A stretch of 64,000 bases of DNA from Hallerella sp964397425 (GCA_964397425.1 CAYNID010000005.1:1-64000); one strand, 5' to 3'. Counted from the stretch's first letter, positions 41,930 to 51,393 are shown. Numbers and translations are program-made. The notes: generated from the sequence alone by a model not told the origin.

Positions 41930-44233
41930 ATGAAATTGAAAAAGTCCCTCCTTGCCGTTTTTATCTTTTTCGCTATTTTCGCCGCAACATCTTGTTCCGA
42001 CAGTTCCAACAGCGACGATTTCCGTTTTGAACGCGCCGTTCAGGACCTGTCCATTTTAAGAGGATGCGCCTCCAAAAGCGACACGACTTCTTTCTGTTAC
42101 CGTCTGCGCTGGCGAATTCCCATTGAAACGGAAGCTCTTGTCCGCTTTCACATTTGGATAGACACGACGTATGTTGGCGATTCCGTGACCGACGTTCCGA
42201 GCGGCGCAAAAGAACATTCGATTCAAATCCCCTTTGAAAACGCGGAAAAACTTTACGACACCTTGGATCTGACGAAACACGTCAAAGATTTTCTTTCACA
42301 AGATAGCCTCGCAATCGCCATCTGGAGCGAATACAGCGACGGCGGCGAATCCGGCGACATTCAACACATTTACGTCCACTTCGGGGACGATCTCGCTCCA
42401 TCCATCGTAACCATTTCCGATTCCGTCTGGACAACCGGAGTGGCGATAGACTGGTCGAGGCCTACCGACCAACGCGATTATTATATGCCCGAAAGCCTTT
42501 CCGGTCCCATCGCCGGCTACAACGTGCTCCTTTGGGCCGAGAACGAATCCCAAGACATCCGCAATGCAAAGGTGAAAATTTCGCACGATGGGAAAACGGA
42601 TTCCACCGGGAAAGATTTTTGGCTGAGGCACCACCGATTCCGCTACACGAAAGATTCCATTTGGATAGACACGACTTCGTCCTCTTCAAAAAACTATTTG
42701 CGCATCGCTGTCATTGACGGAAAGGGATTCGATTTTTCATCCGACAGTGCGAACCGTTTTCGCATGATTGTCGAAGGCCTTAGCCCCGAAAGCAATTACA
42801 CAATCGGAATCATCGCCTGGGATTCGGCGGGAAACGCTTCCGGCTCCGGATCTGTCAAAACGAATCAGCTGTTCATGACGACAGATAAAGTGGCGCCCCT
42901 CATGGCAAACCGTCTTTGGACGCGGCCCGATTCAACCGATTCTTCCCGCGCCCATTTAGATTCCAACCGCATTTTGATTTATTGGCCGCGCAGCGTGGAT
43001 CCTCTTTCCGATACAAGTGGAATTTCCGCCGACTCCACCATCCGCATCCCCTTCGAATGCTTTGAATCGCTTTGCTTCCGCCATGTCAAAAGTTACACGG
43101 TAGAACTTTGGGACGGATCTACATGGCAAACGGCAAAAGGCGCTGGCGGCATATCTTCTGAAAAATACACCGACTCTTACTCAATCGACGGTGATACGAT
43201 GAAAGTGACCGCATACGGAACCTATGTCGCCGACACCATCCGTTGGGTAATCCCCGGCGACACTTTAATCCTCCGGGTCCGCTCCATGGATTCTTCTGGA
43301 TATTATTCCAAAGCCCTTATCGATACCGTTTTCGTTTCAAAGGGCCCGGAAGCCGATTTGGAATGCCCAGAAGGATTTGTCCCCGTGCGCACAAACGATT
43401 CTACCCGTTTTTGCATGGAAAGATTCGAGCACATGAATTCCGATTCCACGTTCGCCCATAATGTCCTTTACGCAGAAGCGGTCAAGGCGTGCGAGTCCAT
43501 GTCCGCAGACGGATTTTCCATTTCCCTCTGCAAATCAAACGATTGGAAAGGCGCGTGCATGGCCCAGGGAAAATCTTCTTACGGGCTCATCGAAGAAGGC
43601 GATTTCTCGGCGGCGGAATTTCTCTACCGCAATTGCGGCGTTGGCACGGACGATTCCCTTTCGGCCACAAACATTTCTAACCGGGACAAACTTTGCGTCA
43701 GTCCAGATGGAATCCGCAATCTCTCCGGCGCTTTTCAAGAATGGGTCATCGGCACTTCCGACACGTTGCCTTACATTCTCCGCGGATCCAGCTACGTTTA
43801 TTACACGGGAGACTCCAGAGAATCCCTTTCCAAATGCACTTCGTATTTTATCCCGAACCGTTCCCGCGCCGGTTACACACAGGATTCCGTCTATCTTTAC
43901 CGCGAAGGATCAAAAGTCGACACCAGTTACGTCCAAGACACCTTGCGGACGTTGTACAAAATCCTGACGCAAAAAGATTTTACCGACACAGTCCAGTTTT
44001 TCAAGGTTTCCAACGCCGATGGAGATTCTCTGGGCGAAGATTACGCTCCGATTTCCGAATACCGGCGCGGTGGCGAAAAATGGCTCAAGGCGCTGGCCGG
44101 CAATCTGACATACGAACCTGTCCGCACAGAGGCCGTCTTCTTCACCGGAAAAGAAGTCTCTTACCGGGGAGCCGCCGCATTTTACACGGATCCTTCCATT
44201 TCATTCCGCTGCTGCGCCTATCCAGAAAAATAA
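41930..44233 (+). CDS. Large lipoprotein with SUMF1-like C-terminal region
   Basis: A 767-residue outer-membrane or surface lipoprotein: signal peptide with lipobox AATSC (C22). The middle (about 150-470) is a series of fibronectin-III-like beta domains rich in Asp/Ser (VAIDWSRPTDQRDYY; LSPESNYTIGIIAWDSAGNAS). The C-terminal part (about 480-767) begins CPEGFVPVRTNDSTRFCMERFEH. It includes ISLCKSNDWKGACMA and ends RGAAAFYTDPSISFRCCAYP. These are features of formylglycine-generating-enzyme (SUMF1)-like folds common in Fibrobacter lipoproteins. Catalytic cysteines are not clearly conserved. The function is unknown. Confidence 0.75.
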   Translation: MKLKKSLLAVFIFFAIFAATSCSDSSNSDDFRFERAVQDLSILRGCASKSDTTSFCYRLRWRIPIETEALVRFHIWIDTTYVGDSVTDVPSGAKEHSIQIPFENAEKLYDTLDLTKHVKDFLSQDSLAIAIWSEYSDGGESGDIQHIYVHFGDDLAPSIVTISDSVWTTGVAIDWSRPTDQRDYYMPESLSGPIAGYNVLLWAENESQDIRNAKVKISHDGKTDSTGKDFWLRHHRFRYTKDSIWIDTTSSSSKNYLRIAVIDGKGFDFSSDSANRFRMIVEGLSPESNYTIGIIAWDSAGNASGSGSVKTNQLFMTTDKVAPLMANRLWTRPDSTDSSRAHLDSNRILIYWPRSVDPLSDTSGISADSTIRIPFECFESLCFRHVKSYTVELWDGSTWQTAKGAGGISSEKYTDSYSIDGDTMKVTAYGTYVADTIRWVIPGDTLILRVRSMDSSGYYSKALIDTVFVSKGPEADLECPEGFVPVRTNDSTRFCMERFEHMNSDSTFAHNVLYAEAVKACESMSADGFSISLCKSNDWKGACMAQGKSSYGLIEEGDFSAAEFLYRNCGVGTDDSLSATNISNRDKLCVSPDGIRNLSGAFQEWVIGTSDTLPYILRGSSYVYYTGDSRESLSKCTSYFIPNRSRAGYTQDSVYLYREGSKVDTSYVQDTLRTLYKILTQKDFTDTVQFFKVSNADGDSLGEDYAPISEYRRGGEKWLKALAGNLTYEPVRTEAVFFTGKEVSYRGAAAFYTDPSISFRCCAYPEK

Positions 44234-44266
44234 CCGTCGCGTATCGCCCGAATTTTCGAAAGAAGA

Positions 44267-45052
44267 TTAAATATTCAAGACCAACGCGAGCAAAACGGCA
44301 ACGCCCCACGCCCCCGTTTCTTCCGTGAAATATCGATGGGAAAGCACCTCCAAAACCATCCAGCTGCCCAACAGATTTTCATTCAAAAATTTCCAATAGT
44401 TTCGGATATTGAATCCCACTCCAAACGCCAAGGAAAGCTGTCCGACTCCCGCAGTGCTGTATTCCACCCCCGCGCTTCCCGTCACCGCCCAGTCTTCACT
44501 CAACCGATACCCTGAACCAACGGCAAATCCTCCGGAAAATCCATCCAAATCGTATTCATTGTTGCAGCCCAAAATTTCCGCTTTCTTTTCGTCCGAAACG
44601 CCAAACTGGTTACCCGCATTTTCTTCTTTTTCTTCGCGGATTTCCGAAAGGCTCGTCGTTTCAAATCCGAACATCGGACTGATAAACACGGACCAATCCG
44701 CCGACAGCAATCCGTGCAGCCGCAAATGGGTGTGGTAACGCTGGTAAATCATCATGTACTGCTTGTCAATGTTTCCGCCATACATGCGAACAGACCCGCC
44801 CGCACTTAAAAACGGCGCATAATAATATTCTAGCGTTCCCTGCCACTGCGCCAGCGTATTGCATTTTTTCCCACTCGGAAAAAGCGCCCCGGCTCCAAGT
44901 CCCACTCCGAAACCCTGCTGTTGGTAACTGGTTTCCCGCGGCAACGGAATTCCCCCGTCGCGGACCTTCCCCGAATAAAAAAACGCATCCGAATTTTCAC
45001 CCGCCCAAATAGACGGACAAATCGCCAAAAGTATCACTGCAATTTTTTTCAT
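44267..45052 (-). CDS. Exported outer-membrane-type protein, hypothetical
   Basis: A 261-residue protein. The start at 45052 gives signal peptide MKKIAVILLAICPSIWAGE, with AGGTGA 8 bases upstream; a longer frame begins at 45094. The mature part has alternating beta strands rich in Gly, Ser and aromatics (GAGALFPSGKKC; GGFAVGSGYRL; GVGFNIRNYW), typical of an outer-membrane barrel of about eight strands. It is convergent with the lipoprotein gene. No specific family is recognised. Confidence 0.7.
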   Translation of the reverse strand: MKKIAVILLAICPSIWAGENSDAFFYSGKVRDGGIPLPRETSYQQQGFGVGLGAGALFPSGKKCNTLAQWQGTLEYYYAPFLSAGGSVRMYGGNIDKQYMMIYQRYHTHLRLHGLLSADWSVFISPMFGFETTSLSEIREEKEENAGNQFGVSDEKKAEILGCNNEYDLDGFSGGFAVGSGYRLSEDWAVTGSAGVEYSTAGVGQLSLAFGVGFNIRNYWKFLNENLLGSWMVLEVLSHRYFTEETGAWGVAVLLALVLNI

Positions 45053-45294
45053 GAATGCGTTCACCTGTTTAAATCTAGGAATAGTCATCCCCATTCAGCA
45101 ATTGAAAACCTTCTATTTGGGGGCAAGAAATCGCCAACATTCCCCAAAATTCCCATTTCCACAACTCCGGCAACTTGTTTTGCAGACCGTTTTTTAAAAC
45201 GACATCAAAACAGGCCTTCCCAATTTTTATCTTAAAAGATATCTTTCTATTAAAACGCCTCGCAATCAATTTGCCCGCGCCATTTTGGATGTAT

Positions 45295-46869
45295 ATGAAG
45301 AACAAGAAACTCATTCCTTTTTGTGTCATAACGGCATTTTCCCTTTCCTTGGCGGTCCTAGACTTGCCCAATGCACAACCCAAAGTGGATGCGGATTATT
45401 GGAAGAAAGCTTTGGACAAAACTTGGCAGGGAATGATCCATCGCAACATCGACCCTTATGAAAACGGCAAAGGACTCATTCACCGTCCCAAAAGCGAAAC
45501 GCCGGGGGATGCCGTCAGCGAAGGCGTTGGCTACGGAATGCTTGTCGCTTTATTCGCCGATGACCAGGAACATTTCAACAGCATCTGGGAAGCCGCCAAC
45601 CAGAAAATGTGGGGCGGTTGCTATTACAACTGGCAAATGGCTCCAAACGGCAATGTGACAGGAACCGGAGCCGCTTCCGATGCAGAAGAAGATGTGGCGT
45701 TGGCCCTGATTTTTGCAGACAAACTTGTTTCTTCTGGAAAATGGAAAGATTACGTGTCTACAAAGTTTTCCTATCGCTACGCCGATCACGCCCAAAAAAT
45801 TCTCAATTGCATGTGGGAAACGCAGCAAATCACAGGAAGCGGGATCCTCGCTCCGGGGGCTGGTTGGGGTGGAAACGATTTTGTAAATCCCGGCTACTTT
45901 TCCCCGGCGTGGTATAAAATTTTCGCCCAATTCGACAGCAACGGCGATCGTTGGATAAAGGTCGTTGACAAAAGTTACGAGATTTTGAAAAACAGTCCCG
46001 CCTACAATCTGGGAATGATTCCTGACTGGATGCAACCCAATGGCGGATGGGTGACGGGCGGCTTAGGATACAACGCCTACTTCGACAGCCGCGCCTTTTT
46101 CAAAGACGCTATCCGAATTCTATGGCGCATCGCCATTGATGCCATCTGGTTTGACGAACCCCGCGCCAAGGAATTTTTGAAAAATTCGCTGACGTTCATC
46201 AACGGAAAAGGAGGCGCATCGGCAGCCAATTATTATCAACTGGAAAATCCCGGCGAACTTTTGCCCGAAAAGGACATTTGGACCGACTTCAACGACAGCA
46301 AGAATCCAGACACATGGCGTTACCGCCGCGAGCACAGCCATTTGACCATAGGAATGTGGGCCACGGCGGCTGTAGCCGTTGGCGAATCTGCAGACCGCAT
46401 TGCTTTTAGCGAAGAAATGGGGAAATTCTATGAAGGCGGGGACTACTTCGGCCTCGCCGTCGATTCCTCCGGCAGTTTGGAAGATACGCTGCACAACGAA
46501 ATGTACTTCGACCAATTCCTCGCCTGGTTCGGCACAGCGATGATGAGCGGGACATTCGTAAACGTCATTGACGCTATCGACAACCCCAAGCAGGCAACCC
46601 CAGGCGACCTTTCTTCTCTCTCGGCAAATACCAAAGCGCCACAAGTCTTCTCGCCTTCAAAAAGTGACATAAAACTGTCCCGATTCGGCTCTGACGTACT
46701 ATTCTCGGCTGCTAGGCATTCCCAATGGCGTATTTACAGTATCACGGGGCACGAGATAGCCTTCGCCTCCGGCGCCGAATTCCTGTGGAAAAACGCCCAA
46801 CGGGGAGTCTATATCGTGACAGCCCAAGGGAACGGCTTCCGCTATGCGAAAAAGATTTCCATCTTCTAG
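45295..46869 (+). CDS. Glycoside hydrolase family 8 endoglucanase-like enzyme with C-terminal sorting-type tail
   Basis: A 524-residue secreted enzyme. The start at 45295 (MKNKKLIPFCVITAFSLSL) gives a signal peptide; ATG 45289 is an alternative. The GH8 domain has VSEGVGYGM near 74-82 (likely acid E76), CYYNWQ, GAASDAEEDVALAL near 126 and HLTIGMWATAA near 345. It probably cleaves beta-1,4-glucans (cellulose or mixed-linkage; xylan cannot be excluded). After a linker the last 70 residues (WRIYSITGHEI, then RGVYIVTAQGNGFRYAKKI) resemble type IX secretion C-terminal domains. That export route is inference. Confidence 0.9.
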   Translation: MKNKKLIPFCVITAFSLSLAVLDLPNAQPKVDADYWKKALDKTWQGMIHRNIDPYENGKGLIHRPKSETPGDAVSEGVGYGMLVALFADDQEHFNSIWEAANQKMWGGCYYNWQMAPNGNVTGTGAASDAEEDVALALIFADKLVSSGKWKDYVSTKFSYRYADHAQKILNCMWETQQITGSGILAPGAGWGGNDFVNPGYFSPAWYKIFAQFDSNGDRWIKVVDKSYEILKNSPAYNLGMIPDWMQPNGGWVTGGLGYNAYFDSRAFFKDAIRILWRIAIDAIWFDEPRAKEFLKNSLTFINGKGGASAANYYQLENPGELLPEKDIWTDFNDSKNPDTWRYRREHSHLTIGMWATAAVAVGESADRIAFSEEMGKFYEGGDYFGLAVDSSGSLEDTLHNEMYFDQFLAWFGTAMMSGTFVNVIDAIDNPKQATPGDLSSLSANTKAPQVFSPSKSDIKLSRFGSDVLFSAARHSQWRIYSITGHEIAFASGAEFLWKNAQRGVYIVTAQGNGFRYAKKISIF

Positions 46870-46888
46870 ATTTTAAAATTCAACTGGC

Positions 46889-46913
46889 AAAACGCACCGG
46901 TCCGCTGCGTTTT
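46889..46913 (+). terminator. Terminator hairpin after the GH8 gene
   Basis: AAAACGCA, loop CCGGTCCGC, TGCGTTTT, 20 bases after the stop. The T-run is part of the stem, so strength is uncertain. Confidence 0.55.
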
Positions 46914-46999
46914 CGCCCCCCCCAATTCCACCCCCGAAAACAAGTTTTCCGCAGCTTTTAATCCAACAAGACTTTCCGGGAAGATTTTCGCGGAGATTC

Positions 47000-47028
47000 T
47001 TGACAACGAGCCCGTTTTAAGCTATCTG
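47000..47028 (+). promoter_or_regulatory. Sigma-70-like promoter of the outer-membrane protein gene
   Basis: TTGACA (47000-47005), a 17-base spacer and TATCTG (47023-47028), 35 bases before the ATG at 47064. This is the only exact TTGACA -35 noticed in the window. Confidence 0.6.
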
Positions 47029-47063
47029 TACAGAACTTTCAGAGCAGAATCAACGGAGGAAGC

Positions 47064-47678
47064 ATGAAAAAGCTCATTACAATTTGTTTTCTTTGGGCGG
47101 TAGCCCTTTTTGCGGAAACGCCCGTCCACGATGGATTTTTTCTGAACATGCAATTAGGATACGGTTTTTACGGTGTAACCGTCCAAAACAACTCCTCGAA
47201 TTTGGATTCATACAATTCCCTGGCCACAAACTACTCCATGAAATTCGGCGGCGCTTTGACTCCCCATCTCGTATTGTATGGGACATTCGCCTTCACAGCC
47301 GGCTTCTCAATCGACGACAATGACGATGTAGACGATTTGAACGCCCTGCAATTTTTTATAGGGCCAGGCATTCTTTTTATCCCATGCACCAGTGGCCCCC
47401 TGAACAATTTCTTTATTGGACTTGCGGCAGGGCCCACCATCGAAGGAACCACCTCATCCGAGTCTTTTTACTATGAAGATTTTTGGGAAGACAATTCTTT
47501 TACCGGTTACGGATTTGCCGTCCAACTCGAAGTGGGAAAAGAATGGTGGGTCAGCAGAAACTGGTCGTTGGGAATCGTCGGCACATACCGCTTCAACTAC
47601 GCTCAAGACGAAAATTATTCTTCCATCGATTGGCACTCCAACATGATTCTTTTGCAATTCACCATTTCGCGGAGCTGA
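47064..47678 (+). CDS. Outer-membrane beta-barrel-like protein
   Basis: A 204-residue protein with signal peptide MKKLITICFLWAVALFAE and GGAGGAAGC before the ATG. The mature part is a run of amphipathic strands (FFLNMQLGYGFYGVTV; MKFGGALTPHLVLYGTFAF; NFFIGLAAGPTIEG; WSLGIVGTYRFNYAQD), ending MILLQFTISRS with a terminal hydrophobic strand. This suits an eight-stranded porin-like or OmpX/OmpA-type barrel. There is no peptidoglycan-binding domain. Function unknown. Confidence 0.75.
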   Translation: MKKLITICFLWAVALFAETPVHDGFFLNMQLGYGFYGVTVQNNSSNLDSYNSLATNYSMKFGGALTPHLVLYGTFAFTAGFSIDDNDDVDDLNALQFFIGPGILFIPCTSGPLNNFFIGLAAGPTIEGTTSSESFYYEDFWEDNSFTGYGFAVQLEVGKEWWVSRNWSLGIVGTYRFNYAQDENYSSIDWHSNMILLQFTISRS

Positions 47679-47720
47679 CTTCCGCAAACGTTTTCCCTCA
47701 GATGAATGTAGATTGAGCTT

Positions 47721-48977
47721 ATGGAATTCAGCTTTTTCTACAGATTAGCTTGTGCGCTGGCCATCGGCCTGATTATCGGCCTGCAACGGGAAAACACGTT
47801 TCAAAACGCCGAAGAGCACCCGGCGGGAATCCGCACATTCGCCGTGACAGGCATTCTCGGCGCACTGGCCGCGCTGATGTCAACTCAGATGGAATCCGCA
47901 GCCCCCTTCGTCGGCCTATCTCTTGTCCTCGGACTGGTTTTGTCGGCGACCCATCTTTCGGCAGGGACAAAATTCCGGACAGGCATCACGACAAGCGTTT
48001 CCATGTTGGCGGTTTTCATGCTGGGCGGGCTTTGTCAATACGGAAAAGTGGCGGAAAGCATTGCCGTCGCGGTATGCATCTTGGGACTTCTCGCCTTAAA
48101 GGATTCTCTGCACGCCTTCGCCCACAAGGTTTCCAAAGAAGACATTGTCGCCACCCTCAAATTCGCCCTGATTTCCGCCGTCATCCTCCCCATCCTTCCC
48201 GAAGAATCTTATGGGCCTCCGGGACTAGAAGTCGTTTCTCCCTATAAAGTTTGGATCTTCGTTTGTTTTATTTCGGGAATTTCTTTCGTCGGCTACATCC
48301 TGATTAAATGGATTGGACCCGGAAAAGGCATCGGCCTGACCGGACTTTTCGGCGGACTCGCTTCCAGCACGGCGCTCACCCTGAGCCTTTCGCGGCGAAG
48401 CCGGGAAAACCCGGAGTATTCGGACTCCCTGGCCATGGGTGTTGTCATCGCCTGGTCGGTGATGTACTTGCGCCTTTACCTGATTTGCGTTGCCCTGCTC
48501 CCTTCTGCCGCGCCAAAGCTTTCCCTAGCGCTTCTCATCCCACCCCTTCCCGGTCTTTGTTACGCAGGATTCCTGCACTTAAAAAACAAACGCAAACACG
48601 CAGTCCAAGTCACCCATTTTACGAATCCTTTTGAACTGTTGCCGTCCATCAAATTCGGAGTCGTGTTCGCCCTAGTCCTGTTCATCGCCAATGCCGCCCA
48701 AAAATACTTTGGCAGCGACGCCTTGTTCGCTTCGAGTTTTATCACCGGTTTAGCCGAAATGGACGCGATAACGCTTTCCATTTTAGAAATGGCAAAACAA
48801 ACGTCCATCTCGGCAAACGCGGCAGTCAAAGCGATAGCCATCGCCGGACTTGCAAATACACTCGGAAAATGTCTGCTCGCAAGCCTTTTAGGCGATTCCA
48901 ATTTGCGCAAAAGGATTCTCCCGGCGACTGCGGCCATCGGGATTCCCACGCTGGGACTTCTCCTTTTCGCCCTTTGA
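47721..48977 (+). CDS. MgtC/SapB-family membrane protein with DUF4010
   Basis: A 418-residue membrane protein with about twelve helices. The N-terminal third is MgtC-like (RLACALAIGLIIGLQRE near 8; GIRTFAVTGILGALAALM near 36). The C-terminal half is DUF4010 (GLFGGLASSTALTLSLSRRS near 210; SFITGLAEMDAITLSILEMA near 343). MgtC proteins respond to Mg2+ limitation in some pathogens, while the DUF4010 fusion form is of unknown transport function. It follows the barrel gene by 42 bases. Confidence 0.82.
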   Translation: MEFSFFYRLACALAIGLIIGLQRENTFQNAEEHPAGIRTFAVTGILGALAALMSTQMESAAPFVGLSLVLGLVLSATHLSAGTKFRTGITTSVSMLAVFMLGGLCQYGKVAESIAVAVCILGLLALKDSLHAFAHKVSKEDIVATLKFALISAVILPILPEESYGPPGLEVVSPYKVWIFVCFISGISFVGYILIKWIGPGKGIGLTGLFGGLASSTALTLSLSRRSRENPEYSDSLAMGVVIAWSVMYLRLYLICVALLPSAAPKLSLALLIPPLPGLCYAGFLHLKNKRKHAVQVTHFTNPFELLPSIKFGVVFALVLFIANAAQKYFGSDALFASSFITGLAEMDAITLSILEMAKQTSISANAAVKAIAIAGLANTLGKCLLASLLGDSNLRKRILPATAAIGIPTLGLLLFAL

Positions 48978-49283
48978 CGGATGCGTTGTAAAACATTACA
49001 ACACTTTTTCCTCAAATCCCCTACTCAATTTTTCCACCCGCATCTAGATTTAGAAGCGGGGACACCCATCACAATATTCACTATCACACACACCTGCGGC
49101 CATTTCCAAAAAGGAAATGGTCGTTTTTGCAATCCCTTGCGCGAAACTGCGCCCGGTTTTCTCTACAAGCGCTTCGAGGAAAACCGTTTTTCACGCCCAT
49201 TTTCAATTAATTTGTACTAAAAGGACGGATTTTTAAAAAATCTTTCTATATTTGTCCCCGAAAATCAACAAGAGGTATTTTCA
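48978..49283 (+). promoter_or_regulatory. rpsP: Intergenic region with terminator and rpsP promoter
   Basis: A 306-base region without a gene. GGCCATTTCC, loop AAAAA, GGAAATGGTC followed by GTTTTTG at 49098-49127 is a convincing terminator for the MgtC-like gene. Near the right end TTTC-TATATTTG (TATATTTG 49247-49254) is the promoter element for rpsP. The 5' leader to ATG 49284 is about 25 bases and includes AAGAGG. The middle (49130-49240) shows only an imperfect GGTTTTC/GAAAACC pairing. Confidence 0.65.
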
Positions 49284-49706
49284 ATGACAACAGTTATCCG
49301 TCTCGCCCGTTTCGGCAAACGTCACAACTCCGTTTATCGCGCAGTCGTCATCGACAACCGCAAGGCCCGCAACGACAGCTTCATCGAACAGGTCGGTTTC
49401 TACGATCCGAACCACAAGCAGCCCGTCATCACGTTTGAACAAGAAAAGGTTCTCAAGTGGTTGAAGACCGGCGCTCAGCCGTCCGACACAGTCCGTTCCC
49501 TCCTCAAGAAGGTCGGCATCATGGATTTGTTCCACGAAATCAAGGCTGGCCGTTCTATCGATGGCAAGACCGCGGCTCCGCGTCCTGACAAGGCGAAGAA
49601 AGCGAAGCTCGGTCCCAAGGCCAAGGCTCGTCTCGAAGCGGAAAAGGCCGCCAAGGAAGCCCCGAAGGCAGAAGAAGCTCCGGCAGCGGAAGCACCTCAG
49701 GCTTAA
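49284..49706 (+). CDS. rpsP: 30S ribosomal protein S16, long form
   Basis: A 140-residue ribosomal protein. Residues 1-85 are canonical S16 (VIRLARFGKRHNSVYRAVVI; FIEQVGFYDPN; WLKTGAQPSDTVRSLLKK). From about 95 the chain adds a Lys/Ala/Glu/Pro-rich tail (KAKKAKLGPKAKARLEAEK; EEAPAAEAPQA), 50-60 residues longer than E. coli S16. It heads the rpsP-rimM-trmD-rplS operon. Confidence 0.96.
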   Translation: MTTVIRLARFGKRHNSVYRAVVIDNRKARNDSFIEQVGFYDPNHKQPVITFEQEKVLKWLKTGAQPSDTVRSLLKKVGIMDLFHEIKAGRSIDGKTAAPRPDKAKKAKLGPKAKARLEAEKAAKEAPKAEEAPAAEAPQA

Positions 49707-49727
49707 TCGTCATTTATGCGCGCAAAG

Positions 49728-49760
49728 CCCTGTGCCGTTTTTTTGCACGGGGTTTTTCTT
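49728..49760 (+). terminator. Hairpin between rpsP and rimM
   Basis: CCCTGTGC, loop CGTTTTTTT, GCACGGGG followed by TTTTTC. It may act as a partial terminator that lowers rimM/trmD relative to S16. Confidence 0.65.
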
Positions 49761-49766
49761 TGAAAC

Positions 49767-50309
49767 ATGGAAATCGCAGCAGAAAAAGATTTGGTTGTCG
49801 TCGGTCATTTGATGCGCCCTCACGGATTCCGGGGGGAGATCAAGTGCGCGCCGGAGACGCATGACAAAAGCCGTTGCAAGAAACTTTCAACGGTCTATGC
49901 CAACATTGCGTCCGAATCGCTGGCCCTCGAAGTCGAATCGGCCCGTGTCGCGGGCGACATCTGGCTGCTCAAGTTCAAAGGATACGATTCTCTCGAAGCG
50001 GTCCGAAGCCTTGTCAACGCCGACATTTGCATTCCTCTGGAAGAGCGGATTCCCGCCCCCGAAGGCATGTATTATTTTTCGGACTTGGAAGGCTTTTCCG
50101 TCATTGGCGACAGCGGAACGGTCATTGGAACCGTTCTTTCCGTTGAGCGCCTGCCGAGTGTCAACGCATTCCGTTTTACATACAAAGGAAGCGAAGTCCT
50201 CGCCCCGTGGATTAAGGAATGCGTCGGAGAAATCGACAGCGGAAACCGCACGGTAAACATTTCGGAAAAGTTCCTCGACGAACTTTTTGGAAGGCGGGTC
50301 GGATGTTGA
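49767..50309 (+). CDS. rimM: Ribosome maturation factor RimM
   Basis: A 180-residue 16S processing factor that binds S19. The N-terminal beta-barrel starts VVGHLMRPHGFRGEIKC near 13-29, the linker has WLLKFKGYDSLEAV and the C-terminal PRC-barrel includes YYFSDLEGFSV near 98. Length is normal. Its last 7 bases overlap the trmD start, so the two are translationally coupled. Confidence 0.93.
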   Translation: MEIAAEKDLVVVGHLMRPHGFRGEIKCAPETHDKSRCKKLSTVYANIASESLALEVESARVAGDIWLLKFKGYDSLEAVRSLVNADICIPLEERIPAPEGMYYFSDLEGFSVIGDSGTVIGTVLSVERLPSVNAFRFTYKGSEVLAPWIKECVGEIDSGNRTVNISEKFLDELFGRRVGC

Positions 50310-51010
50310 ACATTGAATGCATCACCCTTTTCCCCGAAATGTTCTCTCCGATGGAACACTCCATAGTCGGCAGAGCCCAAAAGAACGGACTGTTTTCGTT
50401 CAAGACAATCCAGTTGCGCGATTTCGCCATCAACGACTACGGTCAAGTCGATGACTCCCCATACGGCGGCGAACCGGGCATGGTGCTTCGCCCAGAACCG
50501 CTGGCCGACGCCATCCAAAGCACCCGCGTTAAGGAAAACGGCGGCAAAGTCGTTTACTTGACAGCAGACGGCATTCCCCTTTCGCACCAGATAGCGGAGA
50601 CGCTTTCTTCCGAAAGCCATTTGGTGCTCGTCTGTGGGCATTACAAGGGCATCGATGAACGCATCCGCGAAAATTACATCGACCTGGAAATTTCCATTGG
50701 CGACTTCGTGGTCAGCGGCGGAGAACTTCCCGCCATGCTTTTGACCGACGCCATTGTGAGACTTTTGCCGGGAGCCCTCGGTCACAAAGAATCTGGAGAA
50801 ACGGATTCCTTCGCCCAAGGCGTTCTCGGTTGGCCAGTCTACACCCGGCCAGAAGTTTTCGAAGGAAAAAAAGTTCCCGAAATCCTCCTTTCCGGGCATC
50901 ACCAACGCATTTCCGAGTGGAGACGGGCAAAATCTTACGAAAGAACGCAAGAAAGACGCCCGGACATCTACGAAAAACTCCAAATAGATACTAAATTTGG
51001 CAAACCATAA
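50303..51010 (+). CDS. trmD: tRNA (guanine-N1-)-methyltransferase
   Basis: A 235-residue SPOUT methyltransferase making m1G37. The start at 50303 (MLNIECITLFPEMFSPM) overlaps rimM; the frame extends further upstream only inside rimM. The trefoil-knot motifs are present: PYGGEPGMVLRPEPL near 56, LVCGHYKGIDERI near 108 and SIGDFVVSGGELPAM near 131. Complete and in its usual operon place. Confidence 0.95.
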   Translation: MLNIECITLFPEMFSPMEHSIVGRAQKNGLFSFKTIQLRDFAINDYGQVDDSPYGGEPGMVLRPEPLADAIQSTRVKENGGKVVYLTADGIPLSHQIAETLSSESHLVLVCGHYKGIDERIRENYIDLEISIGDFVVSGGELPAMLLTDAIVRLLPGALGHKESGETDSFAQGVLGWPVYTRPEVFEGKKVPEILLSGHHQRISEWRRAKSYERTQERRPDIYEKLQIDTKFGKP

Positions 51011-51025
51011 CAGAGGTCACAGAAC

Positions 51026-51373
51026 ATGTCCCTTAATATCGAAGCGATTCAACAAGAAAACACAAAAACGGATATCCCGGCCATCCGCACGGGCGATACC
51101 ATCACGGTGAACGTGAAGGTCATCGAAGGCTCCAAGGAACGCATCCAGCCGTTCAAGGGCGTCGTTATCCAGCAAAAGAATTCGGGTGTCGGAGCGACAG
51201 TCACGGTCCGCAAAATGACAGACGGCGTGGCCATCGAACGTATTTTCCCGGTCCACAGCCCGCGCGTTGCCTCTCTCGAAATCAACCGTCCCGGCAAAGT
51301 CCGCAAAGCCCGCATCTATTACATGCGCAAGCTCTCCGGCAAGGCCGCCCGTATCGAGAAACGCGAAGATTAA
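51026..51373 (+). CDS. rplS: 50S ribosomal protein L19
   Basis: A 115-residue large-subunit protein at the 30S-50S interface. Motifs: IPAIRTGDTITVNVKVIEG near 15, RIQPFKGVVIQQ, GVAIERIFPVHSP and the basic end RPGKVRKARIYYMRKLSGK. It follows trmD by 15 bases with an AGAGGT-like site upstream. Confidence 0.96.
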   Translation: MSLNIEAIQQENTKTDIPAIRTGDTITVNVKVIEGSKERIQPFKGVVIQQKNSGVGATVTVRKMTDGVAIERIFPVHSPRVASLEINRPGKVRKARIYYMRKLSGKAARIEKRED

Positions 51374-51393
51374 TTTCTGACGGCGGTTTCCCG

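Noticed and set aside
46915..46925. Run of C residues as a possible regulatory site or sequencing artefact
   Set aside because: It lies in an untranslated gap after a terminator; nothing in the sequence supports a function.
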